From the NCBI GenBank assembly GCA_000697665.1, contig KL197732.1:342445-406444 (forward strand): a stretch of DNA of 64,000 bases, read 5' to 3'. How positions within the stretch are numbered: the first letter of the stretch is position 1; every line of letters starts with the position of its first letter. A model generated the notes under the pieces. That model saw only the letters and a program-made list of their open reading frames with translations, did not search any database and was not told where the DNA came from. The DNA is from Jaapia argillacea MUCL 33604. Lineage: Eukaryota; Basidiomycota; Agaricomycetes; Jaapiales; Jaapiaceae. Positions 1 to 10,010 of the stretch are shown here, piece after piece. The position numbers and the translations under genes are program-made.

Positions 1-2792
1 CTTGGTCTACTTCCTCCTCCAGCCACACTGTATATCATGCGAAAGGGAATGAAGATTCCTGAGTCCCTCTGTAACACAATCGTCCAGATGCTTCCACTAT
101 GTTTGTTACCCTCACCAGCCATTCTCTCGGAGGTCAGTAAGGGTTGTACTTAATTGGGGAGGTTCATTTGCACACTTCGTGACCTGTAGGCACCTTACAA
201 CTCTGTACTGGCCCACGGAAATATGATTCTCCTGTCCCCAGCTACCACTGACATCGGGAAAAACCTCCCGCTTTAATTAGACCTAATTATATCTAAATAG
301 CACCAATAAGACCCGGTTAGCCAGATAAGTCGATTAGCTCTAATTAGATAAGTTCCCTCCTAATTGTCCGCGATTAGTTGGCTTAGTTGGCTTAGGCACA
401 CATGAGTGGACAGTTACTCTTCGTTTCTTGCAGTTAATTACTCAGTCCTTGCAGGGTGCATGAGAGGAATCAATGGCACTTTCATTGTCAAACATAGCTA
501 ATACATCAGTCACTACGGAACTATGTAATTCAAGTCACCAAACCTCAGCTACAATCCAATTCTGCTCCAACCACCACAAGCCCGACTATTCAGATCCCAA
601 TGTGACGGAAGCAGTGGGGACTATGAAGTATCAGTCAATGAAGGAGTACCAACGAAAGAGGAACTTACATGCACTAGGTACGGCCCTAACCCGCTCGGGA
701 TTAGAAGCCCACGACGGGATAAATATTAGTGTGAATACCGTGCATGGGGGATGAAGCCGACACTCACCAGGTGTGGTTGCCAAGTCGACTCAAAAGTTGG
801 TATCAAACAGAAGCCAGTAATGTGGTGGAATAGGGGTAGCCTCTGACAACAATGAGTACACTAGATTAAGTCTGAGAAAGTGTGGGGGTGACAACATACC
901 AGATGCAATGGTCCAACCCAAGCCGCAGCGCCTGGCGGTCATCACTACTCGACCACCTTGGTGACCTCACACTGCCGCCCAGCCATGAGAAGATTCACTT
1001 GCGTGGCGTGTGGGGAAAAGAAACGGCGGGGATGCAAGCAAACCGCTCGGACTCGCAATCTCCTGCCAACCGCCCGTTATGATCAATGTTACCTGACACG
1101 GAAGGTGATGAGAGGGTTAGACAGACAAACTGGCTTTGAAGAGGTGACAAGGACTCACTTTCATAGTGCCACATCACCTGGACTTGTGATCGGTTTGGAG
1201 ACGTGATTGAATAGGTCGAGTGGTGCCAACATTGAGCTAGGGCAATCAGCAGTGCTCATCGTCAGCAACGATGAATCAATGAGGGGTGAGGAGACATGGC
1301 ATCGTCAGTGACGACGATATAACAAGAGGAGACGTGGCGAGACCATGAGCTGGCCGACACTCAACCGACCCAATTTAAGCTCCGCTTCATTCTCAGGACT
1401 TCGCAAACTTGCATGCTCGCTCGTATGTCCACAACACTGGACGCCTTACGTTCGATATGCACACTTCCTGAGGCTTTCCTGGGGTTCAACCCTGCGTTGA
1501 ATTCTCTGCTACGACAAACAAACATCGCTGGCACCCCTTTATCCCACCCTTTTGTTCGCCATCCGGACTCCCTCATTGAAAGATTTCGTTGGCCCTCATC
1601 CTCACCCTACATACGCCCTCCCCCCTCGTCCAATTCGAATTGAACGTCATCTCAATACTAGTTGTCCCCGTATCCGATCAGAAATCGCCACCCAAGCCCA
1701 TCCAGAACCTCCCATTCCCGTTGAGGTCGCCCACGACCCTCGTCATGCCACAAACGACGATACGCCCCCATTCACCCCCGATACCCCATCACCAACCTTC
1801 TCAGCATCATTGCCCACCATGTCAACATGGCCTCCCACACCATCTGATGATCAATAGATCCAGATCACCCACGGTTGCTATTCCTGCCTGATGACGATGG
1901 CCAGCCACGCCGCAGAACTCAAGCTCCAGTCGGAGGTCCCGAAAACGTGCCCAACATCAAAGTTCGGTTGGGAATGCATTCGCTTTTGCTCCGCTGGCAG
2001 TTTGGTAGCACTGTTGGTGTCTGCTGGCGATATCGTCGCCACTCGTCGACTTCTCGGTATTACTGTATGCTCATCTCAATTTTCTATCTTCTTTCTTTGG
2101 CTTACCCCTGTTTGGTACCCTGGCAGTCTTGATGACGGCGGCTGGGCAATATCAATGGCTTGCTGTATATCAGACTGTCATCATTTACTGGCGCTTCACT
2201 GGCATCCTCCCGCGCATTATCGTACCATTTTTTCTCTCGTTTGATCTGTATACTACCGTCATGGTACTTATGTCTTGGCCATTCGTCATACCGACACTAT
2301 CATGCCTTCATACAGACTGATATAAACTGCCAGATTGTTTGTTGATGGATGTCTACAGTATTGGCCCATGCATGCACTGTGTGTCCATCCGTAGATAGTC
2401 GCCTTAGTTGAACTCAGTCTCTGAAAGTTTCGCTTATTTAGAATTAGTTGCAAGAGCACCTTTAGCAAGCGGTTAGCTCTAATGGAACCTAATTTACTTT
2501 CGGTTAGGGTGGGAGGTTTTTCCTGATGGAGTTGGAAACCTCAACCCATAGTTACGAGGAGGAGGATGTTGTGCTTCAATGGGAAGACATTTTCTGATCA
2601 ACCTGATTTTGCTGTGAGCACATTGGGCTTGTCAAGGACTCCACTTTTCATATAAACTTTGTGGCAATCGGATGGGTCGTTCTTGTGATACAGCACAAAA
2701 GTGATACGGCGCCGAGAGACTTCAAGCCCCACACGTGCACACACGACTTATTGCCAAAAGGGGCCGTTCGCCAACATATATGCAACCAGCAA
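1..2792. mobile_element. Copy A of a TA-target element with long inverted repeats (left part outside window)
   Basis: Positions 1-251 and 2529-2792 are the reverse complement of 10011-10530, interrupted by the element at 252-2528. The right end reads GCAACCAGCAA followed by TA, matching the right end of the second element (12063-12073, then TA). No transposase is visible, so this looks non-autonomous. The TA target and matching inverted ends suggest a Tc1/mariner-superfamily mechanism; that assignment is inference. The left end lies before the window. Confidence 0.75.
252..2528. mobile_element. 2.28-kb non-autonomous DNA element nested in copy A, GA target duplication
   Basis: The ends are inverted repeats: the left starts CATCGGGAAAAACCTCCC and the right, reverse-complemented, starts CATCAGGAAAAACCTCCC. 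GA flanks both sides (250-251, 2529-2530). The uninterrupted sequence ACTGAGTTGG in copy B (reverse strand near 10275) gives the empty site with one GA. Subterminal DNA is rich in TTAG/CTAAT motifs, including TTAGCTCTAAT near both ends. Only short ORFs occur inside (for example 473-754, 93 aa, unrecognised), so it needs an enzyme from elsewhere. The family is not recognised. Confidence 0.75.
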
Positions 2793-2794
2793 TA

Positions 2795-5587
2795 CTATCA
2801 CTCAGGGGGTTCTTCAACAGCCTTATCAATATTCAACAACCACAAATTGACCTCCTGCTCATTCAATACACGACACACTGTGTTGTAACTTAGTATATAA
2901 GGTCTTTGACACACCCTCGTCTGGTCTACCGACTTAGAATTACAAAAATTAGGATGGATTTGAGGGGGGAAGCGAAAACATTTGCATACCCCCCCTTCCA
3001 TATTGGTCCGTTGAAGAGATCCCGAAGCAACGAGGTGGTCGATCACCTTGAGATACAGGATATGGAAAGTTTGCCTATACGGCTAGAGCATGGTGCCACA
3101 CGATTAGCAAATACCCATGCGAAAGGGGTGGAATAGGAGGGGATAAGGAGTTCTTCACTTCAGCCACAACTTGACTGTGACAAGCATTAGATCTCCGACA
3201 AATATTTGCTAGCCGGTGGCAGAGGGGTGGCAATGCAGGACGGGGCTGTTGCTCGCCTCGTGAAGACTGATGGTTTGCCTCACCAAGAAAAAATCTTCAG
3301 GCAAGAAGAGGTCTCGACAGCTGCTGGACGAAGCCAAACTCACCAACGCCATTGCTTCCTTGAACGCAACACCTCTGTCCTCTCGTAACATCTCTGCCAT
3401 GGCCACAGCCTTCGGCGTGTCTCGTTTCACACTTCGGAATCGATACCTTGGCCTGACGAAACCACATGCCGTCGCCCACGATAATCATAAGACCCAGCCA
3501 TGCGACGTCAGATGTTTTGGTCCGTTGCAGAAGGTGTGGATCAATCGGGTGGAAGAGGTTGCAAATGATACGGATGATGGAATCCAGAAGCATGCGACTG
3601 TTCATGAGTACATGACGCTTCAGAAGGTTGCAATAAAACCTGGAACAGTCAAGGCTGCTTTTCGAAAGACAGGGATTGCGCCATTCGACACCAACATCTT
3701 CACAGATGCCAACTTTGCCCCCAGTCGAACCACGTCAACCAAAGCCTGTCCACCACCAATGTTTCCCTTCCTCCCCCCAGAAAGCACTGAAAACAAAGAT
3801 TCCGATATGGATGTCGACCAACCAGAGCCACCAAGCGACGACAACGACTACGACGACTTCGACGATGACGACGATGACGCCGACGATGACAATATGGCAT
3901 TACAGAGCTTCGATGAGCCTGACTTCCCTCCTCCATCTTCTGGCATTACCGATGGCCTCGCTGGCTGTGCTGTGGGATCTAACGGACAACTCCTTGATCC
4001 TGATCAAATCCAGTGGTACTTCGACAATGACAACTCAGAACCAATGGCCCCACCTGCACCGTCCACTCAACCCCCCACATTCTCGCACACCATAGATTCG
4101 AGACTGTCCAACACACCATTAACTGTCACAAACTTTTCGTTGCCTGATTCCAGTGGGTCCTTCGACTTTACTGGCCCCTCTGCCGAACCCCATACTCCCT
4201 CCTCGTCGCCCTTGCCTCCATCTGCTTCCTGGGGACCCAAACTTCCCCAATTTTCCCACACTCCCATTGACAAGCGCCAGTTGATCCGGAATCAATTTGA
4301 AGTCCTCGAAGCAGATCTCAGATGATTGGAGGTCCTATACGATGAGGAGTTTCGCCGATGCCAGTGCTTAGAGATGCACTGTCAACTCGCTGGTAATGAG
4401 ATTCAGAAGCTCAAGACGAAAATTAATCTGAAGGTAGAGAAGGCGAAGGGCAGAAAGTCCAACCAGTTCCAGACTCAGGCTAAATTCCTGACCAGTGCTG
4501 AATGCGATGGATATTATCTCAAGCAGGCTGGGGAGAAGGCCGAGAAAGCCCGGATTGAAGCAGAGAAACTGGCTGCGAAGGAGTCTTTGGAGAAGCAGCA
4601 TGCCGAAGAACGCCTACGAGTTGTGGGTGATCCGACCGTCTCATTCAGTGGAAATCTCAAGACACACAAAAAACCGTATTTGCAAACCGTTGCATTCACC
4701 CTCGTGTTGTTGACTGAAGGGACAAATGCAACTCTGGTGAACAACATAGTAATGAAGCTCAAAGATAATCCTCACCTCGCGAGCAATACACGCTATTCTG
4801 GTCTTTGTCACCCCGATCTCGTGAATATGGCCCCGAATCCTGTTCAAGGTGAATCTTCTAGAACTGAGCCTACTCCTGAGCCCTCCACTCGACCGTGCCT
4901 TCCCTTGTCAGCCCAACCCCAGTTGGGAGGTTCCTCTCACCGCCAGATCGCACCTACTGCCGAGAGCCACAGGTTCGAATCAGAGAATATTCCCCCACCC
5001 CCCACCCCTGGGCCCTCTGGTTTCAGGAACCCTCCCACACCGCCGCACAATCATCAACCTATCAACGCTGCCATTAATCCAGCCAGCTTCTATGGCTATT
5101 CCCTCCCATATCACCCTCTCTCCTCACTCCGGTCGCCGTTGCCGCCTCCTCAATATCCCCCATATCCATGGTGTCCTCCACAGTAATCTGTTCTCCATAT
5201 TTTCTTCTATCTACTACTACATAGTTGTTTACTTATACCATCTCGTGAATTCTATCGTATTTTCAGTACGCGCAGTTAGCGTCAACGATTTCATCGCCGA
5301 CCACGCAGAGTCCATTGCCGAAGCCTGCCGAAGCGGACATTGAACTTGCCAGTGTGACTTGAGGGTGACAGCTTGTTGAAGAACCGTATGGTGTATCGAA
5401 AATCCTGCCGAACTCAGTATATCCCCGCCGACGGGCTTTCTACGCAAAGTCTCTCGCTGATTCTTGGCCTATCTTGTAGAATACATGAAATTGCATTGAC
5501 TGTCCTTCAAAACTCCCCAAAAAGTGGGGTGGTAGTCGAGATACAAGGGAGAAACCGATTGTTGTTGAATAACCCCCTGAGTGATAG
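2795..5587 (+). mobile_element. Pogo-type DNA transposon derivative, TA target duplication
   Basis: Inverted ends are CTATCACTCAGGGGGTT at 2795 and its reverse complement ending at 5587, flanked by TA at 2793-2794 and 5588-5589. It carries a transposase-derived frame (3270-5186) lacking the catalytic core, so it is non-autonomous. The left TA is also the TA bordering the right end of copy A, so insertion appears to have used the existing target duplication of the older element. TA target and protein content agree with the pogo/Fot1 branch of Tc1/mariner. Confidence 0.8.
3270..5186 (+). pseudogene. Pogo-type transposase remnant without DDE core
   Basis: The frame opens with a Psq-like helix-turn-helix (about residues 20-60; LTNAIASLNATPLSSRN and FGVSRFTLRNRYLGLTK are visible). 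It then passes directly into the tail seen after the DDE domain in fungal pogo transposases (FGPLQKVWINRVEEV, KPGTVKAAFRKTGIAPFD). The CENP-B-type second DNA-binding domain and the DDE core, roughly 250-300 residues, are missing. An acidic and proline-rich stretch follows. After an in-frame TGA at 4323-4325 the same frame continues to 5186 with a charged coiled coil (about 4326-4620), a short SAP-like segment (SGNLKTHKKPYLQTVAF, then LKDNPHLA) and a proline-rich tail. The product could still bind transposon ends but cannot catalyse transposition. Start chosen at the ATG before the HTH; intron structure not resolved. Confidence 0.75.
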
Positions 5588-5823
5588 TAAGTATGCGATT
5601 TGCGCCAAAGCTGGATTGGTGAAGAGTCACACCTGTCACCTGTCACACAGCCATTCGATTCTCTGTCCTGTTCAGCTGACAATCCCAAGGATATCCTTGA
5701 GCTCTTCTCGCTCTATGTGTATCGGTCTCTTAGCTTGGCCAGACCAGCAGGTAAACGTATGCGACCTGCGTAAATAGCCATATAGGTTCTCCAGATAACT
5801 CCCGCCAACACTCAACGCTGACC

Positions 5824-6556
5824 ATGCCGACCCCAGATTCATCAAGTCTCCCGTTCACCTCCCTCTTCATCGATGGTCAATGGGTCCCCTCTTCCACCTC
5901 CTCCACGTTCCCCATATATAATCCCTCCTCTCCCCCTTCCCCATTTGCTAACATGTCGATTCCTTCGCCAGGTGCATTATTCCACGACCCATCAGCCAAA
6001 AACGTCATCCAAATGATCACGGAAGCGAAAGAAGCAGGAGCGCAGACCGTGTTGGGTGACTTGAAGAGAGATGGGGCGTTTGTCAATCCTCATCTGATTG
6101 TTGGAGGTTGTGTCAGGATGAGGATCTGGGAGAGGGAAAGCTTCGGACCTGGTGAGTGCGGGTCTTACTTATAGTCGTTTGGTGATTGACCATTTCTGGG
6201 CTTAATTTTGTAGTTACTGTGTTTGCTGTCGTGGAAACCATCGACGAAGCCGTGGAGTTGGTGAATGCGACAGAATACTCATTATCTGCATCGCTTTGGA
6301 CAAAGGACGTGAACCTTGCCTTGGACTTGGTAGAAGGATTCGAGCTGATATGTGTAACCCCCATGTCATCTGATGTCGCTTTGATTAGAATGATGACTCA
6401 TGCATGGCTTCTCGTCGACAGGTTGTACAAGTATCAATGGTCCAAACCTTCCATCATGAATCTATTTTGGTAGATGTTGGCCTCAGTGGCGCCTCAGGAT
6501 ATGGTCGGTTTGATGTGGACAACTTCATGGATAAGAGGCCTAATTGTCCCTACCCT
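5824..6556 (+). pseudogene. Aldehyde dehydrogenase relic with central deletion
   Basis: The N-terminus (FIDGQWVPSSTSSTFPIYNP) is typical of NAD-dependent aldehyde dehydrogenases. After about 50 residues it jumps to the C-terminal third (IQMITEAKEAGAQTVLGD, then FVNPHLIVG and ESFGP). A 62-bp intron (6152-6213) leads to VTVFAVVETIDEAVELVN and SASLWTKDVNLALDLVEGF. A further exon holds the conserved end (SGASGYGRFDVDNFMDKR), but one extra A near 6447 shifts it out of frame. The Rossmann NAD-binding region, the catalytic cysteine and the general-base glutamate, well over 200 residues, are absent. The gene cannot encode an active enzyme. Retained splice sites suggest loss from a once-spliced gene rather than a retrocopy. 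It lies about 270 bp upstream of the GST gene. Confidence 0.8.
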
Positions 6557-6823
6557 TTGGTTGGATGAGTTGTGTGGGGACTGATGTTGACTCTTTTGAG
6601 TTCGGACGCAGTAAGGCAGCTGATCGACGTTGGAAGCATGTGTAGATCGATCATGGGAGACATATGACCATCTCGTTCGCAATTCTGATTTCTTGTTCAG
6701 CTCTGCGCATTACCAAGCCATGCAAGTACGTGGATTTAGGGATATGTCCCAAAGGCTATAATAAGCGGCTTCGATTATCAAGATTCGACATTCCCTTCAT
6801 CACCTACACCCCACATTGTCATC

Positions 6824-7795
6824 ATGGTCGAAACAATTACTTTGTACACTGCGAAGGTCAGTATCGACCGGTATGAACCATTGATATCGCTCACTGACGC
6901 CCCGATTTTAGGCTTCTCCATTTGCCCAGAGGGTATGTGATCGCATATGATGGCGATGGATACAAAATTTGCTGAAGGAAGATGTATCAGGTTGAACTCG
7001 CACTTGAAGAATCAGGCGCCAAGTACGAGACATTCCAAGTTGATTTGCGGAACAAGCCAGAATGGTACGCTCCGAAAGTCAACCCAGCCAGCAAGGTGAG
7101 TCCACCGCTGCCCTCGCTTATCCTAAGCGTATACTGACCTTTGGCTGCCCAGGTTCCAGCTATTGCTTACGGCGGACCTCCCGTTCCACCCTCCCAGCCA
7201 TCCCCTGAATCTACCAAACTGGCTGAATCACTCATTCTCCTCGAGTTCGTAGCAGACTTGTTCCCCACCTCTCACCTCCTCCCTAAGTCCCCCGTTCAAC
7301 GCGCCAAGGCCCGCTTCTTCATCGACGCGGTCTCCACGAAGTTCCTCCCCAAGTTCTTAGGGTTCGTTGTGCGCGGCAAAGCAGAGGGTGGCGAAGCCCT
7401 GTACAAGGCTATTGAAGAGCTCCAAGCTTTGATCGAGGGCAAGTACGCCTTGGGTGATGAGTGGAGCATTGCGGATGCTGCTCTTACGCCTTTCTTGGCG
7501 AGGTTGGAGTTGAGTCTTAGGAAAGGTTTTGGCGGGTTCAAGGAGGGAGAAGGGACAAAGCTTTTGGGAAGGCTGAAGGAGGGGACTAAATTTGAGGTGT
7601 TCTGGAAGTACTTTGAAAATGTGACACAAAGGGAGAGCTTCAAGAAGACTTTTGACGAGGTAAGGCATTCCGTTGCCAAGCTCCTACTCTTGTCATCGAG
7701 ATGTTCACTATTCTTCGTCATAGGATTATTTGGTCTCGGCTTATGAGAAGAGATTTGGAAATTTGAGGGCACAAAGCGAGAAGAAGACGGCTTGA
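6824..7795 (+). CDS. Glutathione S-transferase, omega-like (fungal GTO type)
   Basis: Five exons (6824-6856, 6912-6932, 6991-7095, 7153-7659, 7724-7795) join without frame breaks to about 245 residues, the usual GST length. The N-terminal thioredoxin-like domain starts MVETITLYTAKASPFAQRVE. The cis-proline context is SKVPAIAYGG, and the glutathione gamma-glutamyl site fits ESTKLAESLILLEFV. The all-helical C-terminal domain includes YALGDEWSIADAALTPFLARLE, the N-capping/hydrophobic staple helix. Fungal omega GSTs usually have Cys at the N-terminal catalytic position (CPFAQR); here it is Ser (SPFAQR). Serine suggests a conjugating rather than deglutathionylating reaction, which is inference. 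Likely cytosolic, acting in detoxification or redox repair. All introns are 55-64 bp with GT...AG. The terminal exon and downstream DNA are duplicated at 8297-8970. Confidence 0.88.
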
Positions 7796-8970
7796 AGAAC
7801 TTGTGTATCAGTTGTCGTCATGGCATGGCTTCGGACGGATTTGTGATCGTCCATTGATCCTTCCAGTCTTTCGTGACCCTTCTGAGGGAGGAAGGAACCG
7901 TGGCGTGCAAAACATGGAAGTCGCACGCACGATCAGTTCCAGTTTCCTATCTATTCTTCCTTGCCCATGCAGAAGAAACCCTCGGATGACACGACTCCCT
8001 AAGGCCCTCATCGTAGATCGATGAACTCTGCTTCCACGCAGTTCCATGCAGATCTTCGCTATCTATTCTAATCTACTGAGCCAGGTACTTAATGTCCACG
8101 TCACAAGGAGGTTTGCTTTAGGCGCTGGACAAACCTGGCGACAACACTGTCAACCGTTGCAATGCTCTCACCTCTGCGTTCCCATATCCTCTGCATCCAT
8201 AAACATGTCACCGAATGTTCCTATCCCTACTCGATTTCCTTTTCGAATTTAGACACCCAATATCGCCGTGTTTTGGCAATGATGTAACGATGTTGACACG
8301 AAGGGAGAGTTGGAAGGATATTTTTGACGAAGTGCGTGATTCCTTCACCAACCGATTTCATCGAGATGTTCAATATTCATCATCATGGGATTATTTGGTG
8401 GCAGTCTACCAGGAGTGATATAGATTTGAGGCAAAAATCGAAAAGACGGCTGGACGACCGTGTGCATCAGTTGTACGTTATCGCATGGCTTCAGACAGAT
8501 TTGCGCTCGTGCATTGATCCTTCCATTTGCATCCCTACCCCTACAACTGACAGATTCAGGAACCGTGAAGTGCGAAACGTAGAAGCCGTGCGCACGGTCA
8601 GTCCCTGAACAGCAGTTTGTCAATTCGTTCTTGTTCATGCAGTGTAAACCTTCGGACGTCACAACTCCCAAAGTACATCGATGAACTATGTTTCCATGCG
8701 TTCACTGATCCTTACTGTCGATTCTAATCTGCTGAGCCAAATACGTCGTTTCTGAGACTTGCCTTCGGCACTGGAGACGTCTGGCCATCACAACCTTTCC
8801 ACATGTCCTACATCCTTCTACAGCATGTTTACACACTGGGTCCTACCGATATAACTCTCCACGAACTTCCATCCCCTTCCCTCTCAGCTCTGCATTTCCA
8901 CACCTCTGCATCCATCGGAATGTCGCCGAATGATCCTTTGCCTACTCATTCGTCTCTTTGGGAGATGGTA
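7632..8970 (+). repeat. Diverged tandem duplication of the GST 3' end and downstream flank
   Basis: About 620-670 bp starting in the fourth GST exon (7632 to about 8250) is repeated at 8297 to about 8970. Matching landmarks are the exon end (CAAAGGGAGAGCTTCAAG versus CGAAGGGAGAGTTGGAAG), GATTATTTGGT, GATCGATGAACTCTG versus CATCGATGAACTATG, GATTCTAATCTGCTGAGCC, and CTCTGCATCCAT. Many substitutions and small indels make it clearly old. Confidence 0.75.
8297..8458 (+). pseudogene. Relic of the GST 3' exons
   Basis: This stretch aligns with the end of GST exon 4, the fourth intron and exon 5 of the intact gene. It keeps the equivalent of the Phe-Asp-Glu splice junction and the GATTATTTGGT start of the last exon, but the normal donor and the rest of the gene are absent. 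It is the coding part of the tandem duplication and has no promoter or N-terminal domain of its own. Confidence 0.6.
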
Positions 8971-10010
8971 TGTCGCCCTTCATTGCAGTTGGAGGAGTCA
9001 ATGTGTTTAGAGCTCGTATAGGTCACTATGACCAGTCCGACAAACCGAGACATCCTTCAGCTCCCGTCAGCTCGCAGGGCTGCTCTCTCTCGCAACACCA
9101 GCGTCGATGCATTTCTTCGCTGGATACAATCCCCTGATACACGTGACGACGGTGTACTCGGGTCCACCCTTCGCAATATGATCTGGATGAAGTCACCTGG
9201 TCTTCCCTCACACGAGTACCTAGTCCTAAAGTTCGACTGCACGTGGATGCGTGTGGAAAGGGATACCAACTCCTGGCGCTCTATCTTTGGGCTCTGAGTC
9301 AAAACCGCACGCATTGAAACGATCACGTTCTCCCAGAGCATCCACGACCTTCTCCATCGCGACGATCGAGTCCTCGCCTCCCTTTTCATTCGACCTTGTG
9401 CCATCGACTTGGAATCCATCGTTCGACTTCTCACAATCATCGTCCAAGATGTCGATTACTACAATCTGTACACATGCAACTGTTGGTGGTTCGTCGGATG
9501 TATTTGGAGCAATCTCGTTGCTGCCATTGATCCAGATGGTTCTGAGTTCCATCTCAGCGAGGGCAAGGATACTATTATCGCTGCTGCCCAACTATTCAAT
9601 GGATCCCCACCCAATAGGACGGGATGTGATGCGAAGGCATTCGCTCGTATCCAGCAGTTTATTCATTTGGAAGGCTTGAAGCGTTTGGTTGGGTATGGCG
9701 AGCCAAAGGACGAAATGTTGCGGATCTCCAGAAATATTGAGAAAGCTTATGTGGAAACGGTTTGTCACAAGACTCAGACAACTTTTCTGTATGTAACCCG
9801 CCGCCCTCCTGCCAACATCGTACTGATCACCGTCTTTGAAGAGTGATGGGTTCGTCTGGGTCGGGGAAGAGCTCGGTGAGTAGATGTGGTACTTTTGGGG
9901 GGAACTGGTCTAAATTATTGTCTTATCATAGTTTATCAACGCACTGAAGGGGCAAGCTATGCTTGTCGGATGCAGTCCGAAGTCGTGTACCATGAACATC
10001 GATACGATTA

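Noticed and set aside
1361-2345. Short frames inside the element at 252-2528
   Set aside because: None has a motif, splice support or length convincing enough to call a gene.
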